A DNA stretch of 64,000 nt, taken from assembly GCA_028288405.1 (NCBI GenBank), contig JAQBNS010000037.1:36746-100745 (forward strand), given 5' to 3'. Within the stretch, counting starts at the first letter, position 1; each line of letters starts with the position of its first letter. The DNA comes from Chitinophagaceae bacterium. GTDB lineage: Bacteria; Bacteroidota; Bacteroidia; Cytophagales; Cytophagaceae. Positions 18,114 through 26,736 of the stretch are shown piece by piece. The notes beneath the pieces were generated by a model. The model did not search any database, had not been told where the DNA came from, and saw nothing but the letters and a program-made list of their open reading frames with translations. A program made the position numbers and the translations under genes.

Positions 18114-18118
18114 TCTTT

Positions 18119-18982
18119 ATGAAAAATCTTCTTTACATACCCTTTATAAAAACAACAGCGATACTCAGTGTGTTATGGTGTGCCTTATTTTTAACCAACA
18201 CAAGTTGTAATACCGCTACCTGTCCCCATACTCCTGAAGGAATCACTCCTATTATAAACGGAGCCATTCAACTGGATGGAGTGAATGACTACGTTGATCT
18301 TCAGTTTGCTCCGTCTATTTATGACTTGCAGGTTGGTACTGTTAGCTTTTGGGTAAAGATAGAAAATCTGACTGATGCGATTACTCTATTTAGCGTTGCT
18401 CAAACTGGCCCCACCGGTTTCTCCGCTTCTTCCTGGGCAGTTTCTTACAGAGGAGATCTTACGAGTCAGAAACAGATACAGATGACCGGTGTAAAAGGTA
18501 ATACAGGCGGTGCTACTTCTGATCCATATACATCGGCTAATTCTATTCCGGACAATGACTGGCACAACGTAACCATAGTATCGAATAATAATAGTGACAA
18601 CGTAGAGATATACGTAGATGGCACATTGAAAACCATAACTGCCGGCGCTTGTTGCGGGGGTGATACGAAAGATTTCTTTTTTGCCGATGCTACGAATATA
18701 GACAATGCAAAAATTGGTGTGATTCTTCGGAATACTTTTCTGGGATATGGAAAATTCTCCATGGATGATTTTTGCATCTGGAACAGAGCCTTGTCTCTTT
18801 CGGAAGTTCAAGCATTGGCAGCGAATCCGTTAAACGCTCCTGCTTCAGGTCTCCTGGTCCATTATACCTTTGATAAGTTTGAAGACCTTGGACAAGGATT
18901 TTCAGGAGTGAACGATATTAAGGACAAAGCAGGAAGTAATCATGCGGATGCTGTAAATGGAGTACTTATTGCGGAGCATTAA
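18119..18982 (+). CDS. LamG-domain surface lipoprotein
   Basis: 287 residues. The N-terminal hydrophobic segment ends in 'LTNTSC', a probable lipobox with Cys30. Residues about 45-285 form a single LamG/concanavalin-A-like domain, seen from 'IQLDGVNDYVDLQ', 'GTVSFWVKI', 'WHNVTIVSNN', 'VEIYVDGTLK', 'SMDDFCIWNRALS' and 'GLLVHYTFD'. LamG domains bind sugars or proteins and are common on Bacteroidota surfaces. It is the last gene of the sigma operon, and a strong terminator follows. It may be the operon's outer sensor or output protein. Confidence 0.8.
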   Translation: MKNLLYIPFIKTTAILSVLWCALFLTNTSCNTATCPHTPEGITPIINGAIQLDGVNDYVDLQFAPSIYDLQVGTVSFWVKIENLTDAITLFSVAQTGPTGFSASSWAVSYRGDLTSQKQIQMTGVKGNTGGATSDPYTSANSIPDNDWHNVTIVSNNNSDNVEIYVDGTLKTITAGACCGGDTKDFFFADATNIDNAKIGVILRNTFLGYGKFSMDDFCIWNRALSLSEVQALAANPLNAPASGLLVHYTFDKFEDLGQGFSGVNDIKDKAGSNHADAVNGVLIAEH

Positions 18983-19014
18983 CAAGCGTATTAAAATAAT
19001 TTAACTTTTTTTCC

Positions 19015-19050
19015 AAGAAACGTTCTCCTTACCGGGAACGTTTCTTTTTT
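19015..19050 (+). terminator. Rho-independent terminator of the sigma operon
   Basis: An 11-bp perfect stem AAGAAACGTTC (19015-19025) with GAACGTTTCTT (19036-19046), a 10-nt loop, and a run of six further T. Confidence 0.9.
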
Positions 19051-19127
19051 TCTGCATCTACTAGTTGTAATGCATTTTAAACTCCTTTTAAATCTAAATC
19101 ATTGTTTAATTTTTCAACGCTAACCTT

Positions 19128-20150
19128 ATGAAAACAACATCCTTTTCTAAAAAATCTCTTTGTATACTAGGCACTGTACTAGGTATCGCTTTTTCAAATT
19201 CAGCACAGGCGCAATGGACGACAGCTCCTTCACCGGCTGATGTGACCGTTAATCAAAAAGCAGTTATTGGTGTATCCAGTGCCAGCAGCACAGTAACTGT
19301 ACCAACCACTAAGGTTGTCATTCAAGAAGACAATCCTGTGCTTGAGATCAAAGATAATACAGCAACAGATAACCGAACAAACAGCGTCGGAATCAACCTG
19401 ACAACGAGCGTCGCATCTTATCAGCTGTCCACATATTATTCAAGTGCGATGGGTCCTACTCTAAGCTTAAAAAACAGTACGGGTGTTGGGTATCATTTTA
19501 TTGGAAATAATCTTTGGTTAGGCATGATCGGTAATGGTAGTTCAAATACTATTACTTTAGGCGGTCCTGTGAACATAATAAATGGAGCCACCATCAATAG
19601 TATGCCACTTTATGTCAACAATGCTAGCTTATCCATGATGAATTCAAAAATCATGTTAGGTACTTCCAATCAATGGGCGATCGGTGCACAGGTAGATGGT
19701 ATTACACATTTAAGAATTGGTAAATATACAGGAACGACATTCGCTGAATACTTCAGAATATTTGATAACGGAGCGGTAAAGATTGGTACTACAAGTTATA
19801 CAGGAACCACTCATGCTGATTATAAATTATCTATCGATGGCAAAGTAATCGCTCCTTCATTCTACGCGTTAAATCCTACCAATTGGGCTGATTACGTATT
19901 CGAAAAAGATTATAAATTAACTTCTTTAGAAGATATCGAAACGTATGTTAAACAAAACAAACATCTCCCGGAAGTACCTACTACCAAAGATGTTGCAGAG
20001 AATGGTATTGACATGGTTCAGATGGAAGTCTTGCTATTAAAGAAAGTAGAAGAACTGACACTGCACATGATTGAAATGAAAAAATCATTGAATCAACTGG
20101 AATTGGAGAACGCTGAATTAAGAAACAGAATCAATACTTCTTCTAAGTAA
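19128..20150 (+). CDS. Exported tail-fibre-like protein with C-terminal coiled coil
   Basis: 340 residues with a signal peptide ending at about 'NSAQAQ'. The middle part is Ser/Thr/Gly/Asn-rich beta-type sequence. The C-terminus has the Bacteroidota pattern 'WADYVFEKDYKL' then 'LEDIETYVKQNKHLPEVP' and 'MVQMEVLLLKKVEELTLHMI', ending in a heptad-like coiled coil (about 292-338). This C-terminal module recurs in Bacteroidota surface proteins that look like phage tail fibres; a trimeric fibre is plausible. No sorting domain is present, so the secretion route is unclear. It lies 26 bp upstream of a T9SS type A protein. Confidence 0.7.
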   Translation: MKTTSFSKKSLCILGTVLGIAFSNSAQAQWTTAPSPADVTVNQKAVIGVSSASSTVTVPTTKVVIQEDNPVLEIKDNTATDNRTNSVGINLTTSVASYQLSTYYSSAMGPTLSLKNSTGVGYHFIGNNLWLGMIGNGSSNTITLGGPVNIINGATINSMPLYVNNASLSMMNSKIMLGTSNQWAIGAQVDGITHLRIGKYTGTTFAEYFRIFDNGAVKIGTTSYTGTTHADYKLSIDGKVIAPSFYALNPTNWADYVFEKDYKLTSLEDIETYVKQNKHLPEVPTTKDVAENGIDMVQMEVLLLKKVEELTLHMIEMKKSLNQLELENAELRNRINTSSK

Positions 20151-20176
20151 TTTTAAACAATTAAAATTCTAAACTT

Positions 20177-22555
20177 ATGAGAATAATCGTCTTATTTCTT
20201 TCGATGGTTCTTGTGCAGGTAGTTACTATGCTGGATGCATACAGTCAACAGATTGTTTGTTTCGAAGAAACCTGCACAAACCCTCCTGTATATTGGATAT
20301 CTCCCACTCAATTCGATTTTTCCAATTGGGATTGGACAAATCAAGACCCCTGCAATTGGATCACATATGTTGGAGCTCAACGTCAATGTATAAATCCACC
20401 TTTTTTATCAGGTACATTAAGATGGGGAACAATGGCATCAGTCTATGACCAACAAGACTATACCAATTTAAATTCCAATCATGTTTTACAAGCTGATAAA
20501 GGATGGGAATTAGTTAGCGCTAATTTTACAACGGATCATCCGCACTTCATTCTATACAATAAGTACAGAGCTATCCTTCGACCTTTCTTTTACATTCAAG
20601 AATCGTCATCTGCATATTCGCATATGGTCGCAAGATGTATGTATGTAGGTCAAAGTGGATCTCCACTTTCATTATTTGCTACAGCAAACGATCCTATTAA
20701 AGCTTTGGATAAATACTCAAATGGTAACAATGACATGATCTTATCTGTAGCACTAAACGGTGGTACAGGATCATGGATGTGTGCTGATTTTCCTGTATTG
20801 TTTGATCCTAATGTAGGAGGCTCTGCCAATCAACTTGCAAAAATGGAAATTGACCTTTGGGGTATAGACAATTACACTATTCAAATTTCAGGTACGCAAG
20901 AATCACCAGATCAATATGAAATGGTAACGAGTTCATCAGGCTTTGGTGTAGGAACAACACTACAAGCAGGAAATGCCAAACTAAAAAAACAATTTGATTC
21001 AGGTAAAACATTCGGAGATGACTTAAGAACTTACGCATTCGTAGACCCTCTTCATCCACATCCAGTACCTCAGTTTGTAACTACTCATCAGAAAAAAATT
21101 CTTGGAGTGGCTGACAATTTAAGTAAAATATTTGGTACTGCCAGTATCATTTCCGAAGGAATCGGGGTAGCTCTTGGTCTTTTTAACTTTATAGCAGGAG
21201 AAGGGCCTAAAGATCAAAATTCTTCCGTTAATGGTGCTTCTTACAACATTAATCTAACAGGTAGCATGGATGTCCAAGTAGGTCCACTTAATGGTAATGG
21301 TGATATTAAAATTCCCGGAACATTAGGAAATGGAACTACTGTCACTACCAATCTATACGATTGTCCCATGGGTATTATGAATCTAAAACAGACGCCTATG
21401 CTTTGGAGAAGTGTGCCTTATGAAAGAAGAGCACAAAAAAATAGTTCGAACGATAATTACCATGGCGTTGTCTCGGGTTACGATGGTAAATATGTTAAAT
21501 ACCGTCTCATGGATGACATTAAGCTTATCGTTAATAAAGTGCCTAACATGAAAATAAAGGATGTTAAAGTCGCTTTTAAATTTAAGGCCAGTCAACCTAA
21601 GTCAGCTACTGATCCGTCCAAATATTATAACATTGTAGATCCTACAATAGCTGTCAATGACTATCATGATAACTTCTTAAATACTTATACTTCCAATCTA
21701 CATAATTACGTCTATAAAGATCTACAAGATGGGTATTTCACCATTCATAAATACCAGGAGAGTTCTTATATAGACAATGGTGTAGAATATATTTATGAAA
21801 ACAGTATTTACGGAACAAACTATGTGGGCTTAGAATGTATCAAAAATGCTACATTCGAACTACCCGAGTATACCGATATTTCTTTCTCTGTTCAAGCCTT
21901 GTTTGAAAACGAAACAACACATGAAACTTATTTCTTTGAAAATAATTTTGCCGTAGATTATTATACTCCAAGTAATTGCAGTGCTACCGTAATCTACGAT
22001 CAGTATTTGTTCGAAAACACAGAATACTGGTGCTATCTTTATTCTGAGTATTACCAACATCCTTTTACGGTTGTACTTGAAAGTCCGAATTACTATCATT
22101 ACGAAGCAGAATCTATCGCAATGTTACCAGGTTTCTTTGCGGGAACTGGTTTTTATGCAGTAGGTGCACAAGCTGTCATCTGTCAAGGAAGTGCTGAACC
22201 TGTAGACCCGGTTTCTGGTCTTCATGTAGATGTGAGACAGTCTTCATCAAATTGCGGTAAAAGTCAGGGACAAAGAACAGCAGCCTTTGAATCTACAGAT
22301 GAGTCAGATGCGACAACGGAAGCATACAGTATTTATCCAAATCCAAGTACTGGTATTGTCAATGTTAATTTAAATAGTAAAACAACAGCTGACATACATG
22401 TCTATAATGATCAAGGACACGAAGTACAGTTTGAATACACCAACACTGGAGAAGTCGTAGAATTGGATCTTAGCCATCAACCTGAAGGATTGTACCTGAT
22501 CCGAGTAGAAGGTGATGACAAATTAGTAACGAAAAAAATCTTACTTACTAAGTAA
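20177..22555 (+). CDS. Secreted protein with type A T9SS sorting domain, unknown function
   Basis: 792 residues. Signal peptide about 1-23 ('TMLDAYSQQ'). The mature N-terminus is Trp/Cys-rich ('CFEETCTNPPVYWIS', 'WTNQDPCNWI'). The body (about 60-690) is mixed, Tyr/Asn-rich and matches no family I recognise. The C-terminus (about 712-792) is a type A sorting domain: 'YSIYPNPSTGIVNVNL', 'DIHVYNDQG', 'GLYLIRVEGDDKLVTKKIL'. T9SS should secrete it and attach it to the surface. Two genes upstream is the sigma-operon terminator, so this gene and the fibre-like gene probably form their own unit. Confidence 0.82.
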   Translation: MRIIVLFLSMVLVQVVTMLDAYSQQIVCFEETCTNPPVYWISPTQFDFSNWDWTNQDPCNWITYVGAQRQCINPPFLSGTLRWGTMASVYDQQDYTNLNSNHVLQADKGWELVSANFTTDHPHFILYNKYRAILRPFFYIQESSSAYSHMVARCMYVGQSGSPLSLFATANDPIKALDKYSNGNNDMILSVALNGGTGSWMCADFPVLFDPNVGGSANQLAKMEIDLWGIDNYTIQISGTQESPDQYEMVTSSSGFGVGTTLQAGNAKLKKQFDSGKTFGDDLRTYAFVDPLHPHPVPQFVTTHQKKILGVADNLSKIFGTASIISEGIGVALGLFNFIAGEGPKDQNSSVNGASYNINLTGSMDVQVGPLNGNGDIKIPGTLGNGTTVTTNLYDCPMGIMNLKQTPMLWRSVPYERRAQKNSSNDNYHGVVSGYDGKYVKYRLMDDIKLIVNKVPNMKIKDVKVAFKFKASQPKSATDPSKYYNIVDPTIAVNDYHDNFLNTYTSNLHNYVYKDLQDGYFTIHKYQESSYIDNGVEYIYENSIYGTNYVGLECIKNATFELPEYTDISFSVQALFENETTHETYFFENNFAVDYYTPSNCSATVIYDQYLFENTEYWCYLYSEYYQHPFTVVLESPNYYHYEAESIAMLPGFFAGTGFYAVGAQAVICQGSAEPVDPVSGLHVDVRQSSSNCGKSQGQRTAAFESTDESDATTEAYSIYPNPSTGIVNVNLNSKTTADIHVYNDQGHEVQFEYTNTGEVVELDLSHQPEGLYLIRVEGDDKLVTKKILLTK

Positions 22556-22572
22556 CGTACATTACACAAATA

Positions 22573-22609
22573 AAAAATCCTGTCATAGAAATTATGACAG
22601 GATTTTTTT
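22573..22609. terminator. Bidirectional terminator between convergent genes
   Basis: Stem AAATCCTGTCATA (22575-22587) with TATGACAGGATTT (22593-22605), 5-nt loop, flanked by A-run on the left and T-run on the right. It separates the plus-strand T9SS gene from the minus-strand cyclophilin gene. Confidence 0.9.
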
Positions 22610-22627
22610 ATTTCCATTCAATCAACT

Positions 22628-23062
22628 TTACTCATTGATCACAATCTTCACAATCTTATCGTTCGGCTTGATCTGATCGATCACATCCAATCCTTCTACC
22701 ACTTTACCAAAACAGGTATGAACACGATCTAAATGAGAGGTATTGTTTCTGCTGTGGCAAATGAAGAACTGAGAACCACCCGTATTCTTGCCGGCATGAG
22801 CCATGGACAAGACACCGCGATCGTGGTATTGGTTATTTCCTTTTGTTTCGCAATCGATTTTGTAACCCGGTCCACCACCACCTGTGCCGTTAGGACATCC
22901 GCCCTGAATCACGAAGTCAGGCAATACACGGTGAAACGTAAGTCCGTCGTAAAATCCTTTCTTAGATAACTTGATAAAGTTTTCTACTGTCTTAGGAGCA
23001 TCTTGCTCGTAAAACTCTATTTTCATCACCCCTTTTTCGGTGTGTAGTTCTGCTGTTTTCAT
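22628..23062 (-). CDS. Cyclophilin-type peptidyl-prolyl cis-trans isomerase
   Basis: 144 residues, cytoplasmic (no signal peptide). It speeds proline isomerisation during protein folding. Cyclophilin motifs are all present: 'FIKLSKKGFYDGLTFHRVL' with the catalytic Arg, 'FVIQGGCPNGTG', 'GVLSMAHAG', 'GSQFFICHS' and 'LDRVHTCFGKVVEGLDV'. Length is typical for the short PpiB-like bacterial group. The 3' third has a decayed near-copy at 15790-15915. A C-family tandem-repeat palindrome sits upstream, between this gene and the WG-repeat gene. Confidence 0.93.
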   Translation of the reverse strand: MKTAELHTEKGVMKIEFYEQDAPKTVENFIKLSKKGFYDGLTFHRVLPDFVIQGGCPNGTGGGGPGYKIDCETKGNNQYHDRGVLSMAHAGKNTGGSQFFICHSRNNTSHLDRVHTCFGKVVEGLDVIDQIKPNDKIVKIVINE

Positions 23063-23113
23063 AAATCAAAATTAAGAATGTTTTAGGTTGAATACAAGTG
23101 AAGAATTTTGATA

Positions 23114-23180
23114 GTGGTAAGTTGTAAGTTGTAAGTGGTAAGTGGTAAGTTTTATTTTTTACTTACCACTTACCACTTAT
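23114..23180. repeat. Short-tandem-repeat palindrome, family C (GGTAAGT type)
   Basis: The left arm 23114-23151 is made of GTAAGTTGTAAGTGGTAAGT-like 7-mer units. The right arm 23161-23180 (ACTTACCACTTACCACTTAT) is its complement. The right arm ends on the first base of the WG-repeat gene's stop codon (TGA, 23180-23182, minus strand). Confidence 0.85.
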
Positions 23181-25231
23181 CATTTACTACTTTCAATTAA
23201 CATTACTTTCCCTCTGTCGCTGACAGCGTACTCCTTCCCTGCCTTCTCTAATACAATCCCTTTGACACCGTCGATTTGTGCGAAGCGATCATAATCCGGT
23301 TCGATTACCCACTTGCCTGATTTATTGATGATACCTGTCTTACCCTTTAATACGGCCGGAGCTAAGCCTTTGTAGAAAACACCTACTTGTTCAAATTGAG
23401 GCAGAATAATTTCTTCCATAGAAGAATTGGCAAAGCCCCATTTGTCTTTTGCGTTGAAAGCAATCAAACCTTCACCCCAATATCCTGTATCTTTCCATTT
23501 CGTTTTTGTGGCTTCACCACTAGCTTTGATCAGAGAAACTGTCTTACCGCTGTAAGCCTTAAACTGTGAGGCTCCGCAATAGACAATGCTATCGTACTTG
23601 TTGGGTGTAATCAGTTGTCCATTATTTTGCAACAATCCTTTTTTCTTGGACTTTCCTACTACCGCAGGAAATTCAGGACCGGTCACACTGATCTCGTCAT
23701 AAGCGATTTCCCCTTGTGGTTGCATGTTATAATTGACCACTCCAAACTTGCCTTCTTTCTTGACTTTAAATAAACCATTGCCTGATGGATAAACCCATTC
23801 GTAGGTTTCCGGCCAAATGACTTTCGTATCATTTCTTAAGCCCCACATGCCATTCTTTGCTACAAACCATTCCTTTTGTTTGGTATTGGCAACGGGTGCA
23901 ATCTGATCGTATACCGTAGGAATAACAAGTACTCCCTTATCGTTTACGACTCCAGACTTGCCCAATTGTTTGACAATAGAATAGCCTTCATACAACGGTT
24001 CAGCTGATTCAAATGCGGTATTGAAAGCCAAATGATTGGTGAGACTGTTGTAAAAATAAAATTGACCATCTCTTATGACTCTTATCACCACCGTACTGTC
24101 GTTAGGATATACTTTCTCATAACTCTGTCCTGCGGTGTATTGCTTCGCTCCTACCGGAAACAATTCATACTTCCCTGCCTTTACCAATACCCACAAGGTA
24201 TTCTTATCATTGCCTTCAATCTTATCAAACTCAAATGGAACAATCGTTTGATTCCTGATGTCAATGATTCCCCATTTGCCATTTTTCTTCACGGCTGCTT
24301 GTCCCTGTATAAAAGGCTTTGCCGCTTCGTAACTGACAGGAATATACACTTTGCCCATGCGTGTAGTATAGCCGTACAAGCCTTTTTGCATGACCGGAGC
24401 GTAACCGGAACTGAACGTACCCACACTATCGTATTCGATGGGAAGCTGCGCCAATCCTTGCTGATTGACCAAGCCGTATTTATTCTGTTTTTTAACGAGG
24501 AATAAATTGGGTAAGGCTAAACCAATACTGTCGTATTGTGGTTCACTGATCATCTTACCTGAGATGTGAAAGATCCCCCATTTCTTATTTTGTTCAAATA
24601 GCAATTCAAATTGTGTCAAACGTTTGACGTGTTCCAAATTAAGTGGCAATAAATAATTGCAATTGACATGGTTCGCTACTCCAAAATATTCACCGGATTT
24701 CACCAATGTGGCATTCGCTGAAATGACTTGCACCATGTCGTATTGCAGCGGACAAAGAATTTTCCCTTTGACTTCATCCACCAATCCCCATTTCTTGTCT
24801 TTACTCACCCAGGTCAATTCTGTGCTCATAATGGGATTGATCTCCTGGTATTGATGCGGAAGCACGGTTCTGCCTTTGTCATCCAATAAACCCCACAGTC
24901 CGCCTTTGAGTGCCCAAATCTTACCGTTGCGGTAGTCTGTTAGTTTTTCATATTGCAAAGGAAGAACCACCATTCCATCACAATTGATCACACCGGATAG
25001 ATCGCCTTTTTGTACCACAGCCAAATTTTGCCTGAAGGGAGAAACCTTTGTATAAATCGGCTCGAGGAGCATGATACCAAACAGATCGCTGTATCCCCAC
25101 ATGCGCTTGTCCTTGTCGTAGCGAGGGACCAATTCATCGGGACAAGGTTTGATCAATTGTGCTTGCACAGTCAGTGTTGTAAAAAGAATCAAGACTAAAC
25201 TTAGGTAGCTTAATTTTTTCTTTTGCATCAT
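23180..25231 (-). CDS. Exported WG-repeat protein
   Basis: 683 residues with a signal peptide ending at about 'TLTVQAQ'. The body is at least ten WG-type beta repeats of roughly 45-60 residues, each with a '[KW]-x-G-x-[ILV]-[DN]' core: 'DLSGVINCDG', 'GLWGLLDDKG', 'KKWGLVDEVKG', 'NKYGLVNQQG', 'GKWGIIDIRN', 'GKSGVVNDKG', 'GKFGVVNYN', 'DKWGFANSS', 'GKTGIINKSG'. WG repeats likely form a beta-propeller-like or solenoid binding surface; their biochemical role is not established. No sorting domain is seen, so the protein probably stays in the periplasm. It stands alone between repeat elements C and E1. Confidence 0.85.
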   Translation of the reverse strand: MMQKKKLSYLSLVLILFTTLTVQAQLIKPCPDELVPRYDKDKRMWGYSDLFGIMLLEPIYTKVSPFRQNLAVVQKGDLSGVINCDGMVVLPLQYEKLTDYRNGKIWALKGGLWGLLDDKGRTVLPHQYQEINPIMSTELTWVSKDKKWGLVDEVKGKILCPLQYDMVQVISANATLVKSGEYFGVANHVNCNYLLPLNLEHVKRLTQFELLFEQNKKWGIFHISGKMISEPQYDSIGLALPNLFLVKKQNKYGLVNQQGLAQLPIEYDSVGTFSSGYAPVMQKGLYGYTTRMGKVYIPVSYEAAKPFIQGQAAVKKNGKWGIIDIRNQTIVPFEFDKIEGNDKNTLWVLVKAGKYELFPVGAKQYTAGQSYEKVYPNDSTVVIRVIRDGQFYFYNSLTNHLAFNTAFESAEPLYEGYSIVKQLGKSGVVNDKGVLVIPTVYDQIAPVANTKQKEWFVAKNGMWGLRNDTKVIWPETYEWVYPSGNGLFKVKKEGKFGVVNYNMQPQGEIAYDEISVTGPEFPAVVGKSKKKGLLQNNGQLITPNKYDSIVYCGASQFKAYSGKTVSLIKASGEATKTKWKDTGYWGEGLIAFNAKDKWGFANSSMEEIILPQFEQVGVFYKGLAPAVLKGKTGIINKSGKWVIEPDYDRFAQIDGVKGIVLEKAGKEYAVSDRGKVMLIESSK

Positions 25232-25272
25232 ATTTTGGGTTAATTATTATTTGATCTTGTTAATCGAAGCCC

Positions 25273-25325
25273 GAGCGAGACGCTCTATATTGCTATAGGT
25301 ACAAGCGTATACGCTTGCACCAGCG
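25273..25325. repeat. Two-hairpin repeat E1
   Basis: Hairpin 1: GAGCG-AGA-CGCTC (25273-25285). Hairpin 2: CAAGCGT-AT-ACGCTTG (25302-25317), followed by CACCAGCG. Three other copies at 43399-43450, 43522-43573 and 60528-60580 keep both hairpins with different stem sequences. The surrounding gap (25232-25403) has no gene; a partial C-type arm lies near 25372-25394. Confidence 0.85.
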
Positions 25326-25403
25326 ATAACCAGCCCTGCTTCGCTCTCCGCTCTATTTCTCGCTCTTCTTTTACTTACTTCTTATAACTTACCACTATTA
25401 TTA

Positions 25404-26645
25404 TTATACCGGAAAGAACAAGTAAGCCACCGTAATCGCGACAATCACAGACACCAGATCTGCAATCAATCCGCAGCCTACGGCATAGCGGCTATTCTTC
25501 ACACCTACAGAACCGAAGTATACCGCTACAATATAAAGTGTGGTATCTACAGAGCCTTGGAAAATACACGATAATCTTCCGGCAAAGGAATCGGGACCAA
25601 ATTCAGGACGAGCCAAAAGTTCCAGCATCATACCCCTTGCACCGGAACCACTGAGTGGCTTCATCAAGGCAACCGGTAAGGCCGGAACAAAATCTGTAGG
25701 TAAACCAGAATAATTAAAAAGCATTGTAATGCCATTCATGATAAAATCAAAACCTCCACTGGTTCTAAACAAAGCAATCACACATAAGATCGCAACCAGG
25801 TAAGGAATGATACGAACCGCAGTATTAAAACCTTCTTTGGCTCCTTCAATAAAGACTTCGAACACACTTATCTTTTTCCATAGCGCCATCACAATGAAGG
25901 ATGTCATGATGGCAAACACAACAAGCGAGGCCAATAAATTAGAATACACTTGCATCTGACTTTTTTCGAGTGATAAGAAAAAATAAATCAGTCCCGCGAC
26001 AAACAAACACAAAGAGAATAATCCGATGAATAAAGTTCTGTTGAACAAATTGATGCGTTGCTTAATACTTACCGCAATCAAACCCGCCATAGCCGCAGAG
26101 AAAGTCGTGATCAAAATAGGAATAAAGACATCACTGGGATTGGCTGCATTAAACTGCAAACGATACATGATGACAGTAATGGGAATCAAAGTGAAACCAG
26201 CAGCGTTCAATACCAGGAACATGATTTGCGCATTGCTGGCTGTTTCTTTATTGGGATTGATCTCCTGCAATTCTTTCATCGCTTTCAATCCCATCGGTGT
26301 AGCGGCGTCTCCCAAGCCCAACATGTTAGCAGACAAGTTCAGCATCATGCTGCCTATAGCCGGATGGCCTTTCGGTACTTCAGGAAATAATTTACGAAAG
26401 AAAGGATCGATTAAGTTGGCAACTTTCTGAATGGCTCCTGATACTTCACCGACTTTCATCATGCCCATCCAGAACGTCAAAATACCGGTAAGTCCTAAGG
26501 CAATTTCAAAACCCGTTTTGGACATGTCCATGAGTGCCTTGAACATGGTGGAAAAAATTTGCTGATCTCCGGTGAGTATCCAATGCCCAAGTCCGAAGAC
26601 CATGGCAAGAAGGAAGAGCGCAATCCAGATGTAATTTAGTATCAT
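25404..26645 (-). CDS. Fused SpmA-SpmB-like nucleoside-recognition-domain membrane protein
   Basis: 413 residues and about ten membrane segments. The N-terminal half resembles SpmA ('NLSANMLGLGDAATPMGLKA') and the C-terminal half SpmB ('MKPLSGSGARGMMLELLA', 'CIFQGSVDTTLYIVAVYFG'). In spore-formers the two are separate spore-maturation proteins with a nucleoside-transporter-like gate domain. Bacteroidota do not sporulate, and the fused form is widespread there with an unknown, probably transport-related function. The B-family palindrome lies between this gene and the glycogen synthase gene. Confidence 0.85.
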   Translation of the reverse strand: MILNYIWIALFLLAMVFGLGHWILTGDQQIFSTMFKALMDMSKTGFEIALGLTGILTFWMGMMKVGEVSGAIQKVANLIDPFFRKLFPEVPKGHPAIGSMMLNLSANMLGLGDAATPMGLKAMKELQEINPNKETASNAQIMFLVLNAAGFTLIPITVIMYRLQFNAANPSDVFIPILITTFSAAMAGLIAVSIKQRINLFNRTLFIGLFSLCLFVAGLIYFFLSLEKSQMQVYSNLLASLVVFAIMTSFIVMALWKKISVFEVFIEGAKEGFNTAVRIIPYLVAILCVIALFRTSGGFDFIMNGITMLFNYSGLPTDFVPALPVALMKPLSGSGARGMMLELLARPEFGPDSFAGRLSCIFQGSVDTTLYIVAVYFGSVGVKNSRYAVGCGLIADLVSVIVAITVAYLFFPV

Positions 26646-26646
26646 A

Positions 26647-26734
26647 GACTAGTTGTTAGTTACTAGTTGTTAGTTGTTAGTAAATTACTATTTACTAGTT
26701 TTCTACTTAACTAACAACTAACAACTAACAACTG
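26647..26734. repeat. Short-tandem-repeat palindrome, family B (GTTAGTT type), copy B1
   Basis: Left arm (about 26647-26682) is made of ACTAGTTGTTAGTT units; the right arm (about 26707-26734) is AACTAACAACTAACAACT. The arms can pair into a long stem around an AT-rich loop. It fills the gap between the glycogen synthase stop and the SpmAB start. Other copies: 36026-36168, 37482-37602, 43577-43673. Confidence 0.85.
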
Positions 26735-26736
26735 AC

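Noticed and set aside
26647..26734. Possible CRISPR array from the GTTAGTT repeats
   Set aside because: Units are about 7 bp without unique spacers and the arms are inverted, so it is a tandem-repeat palindrome.
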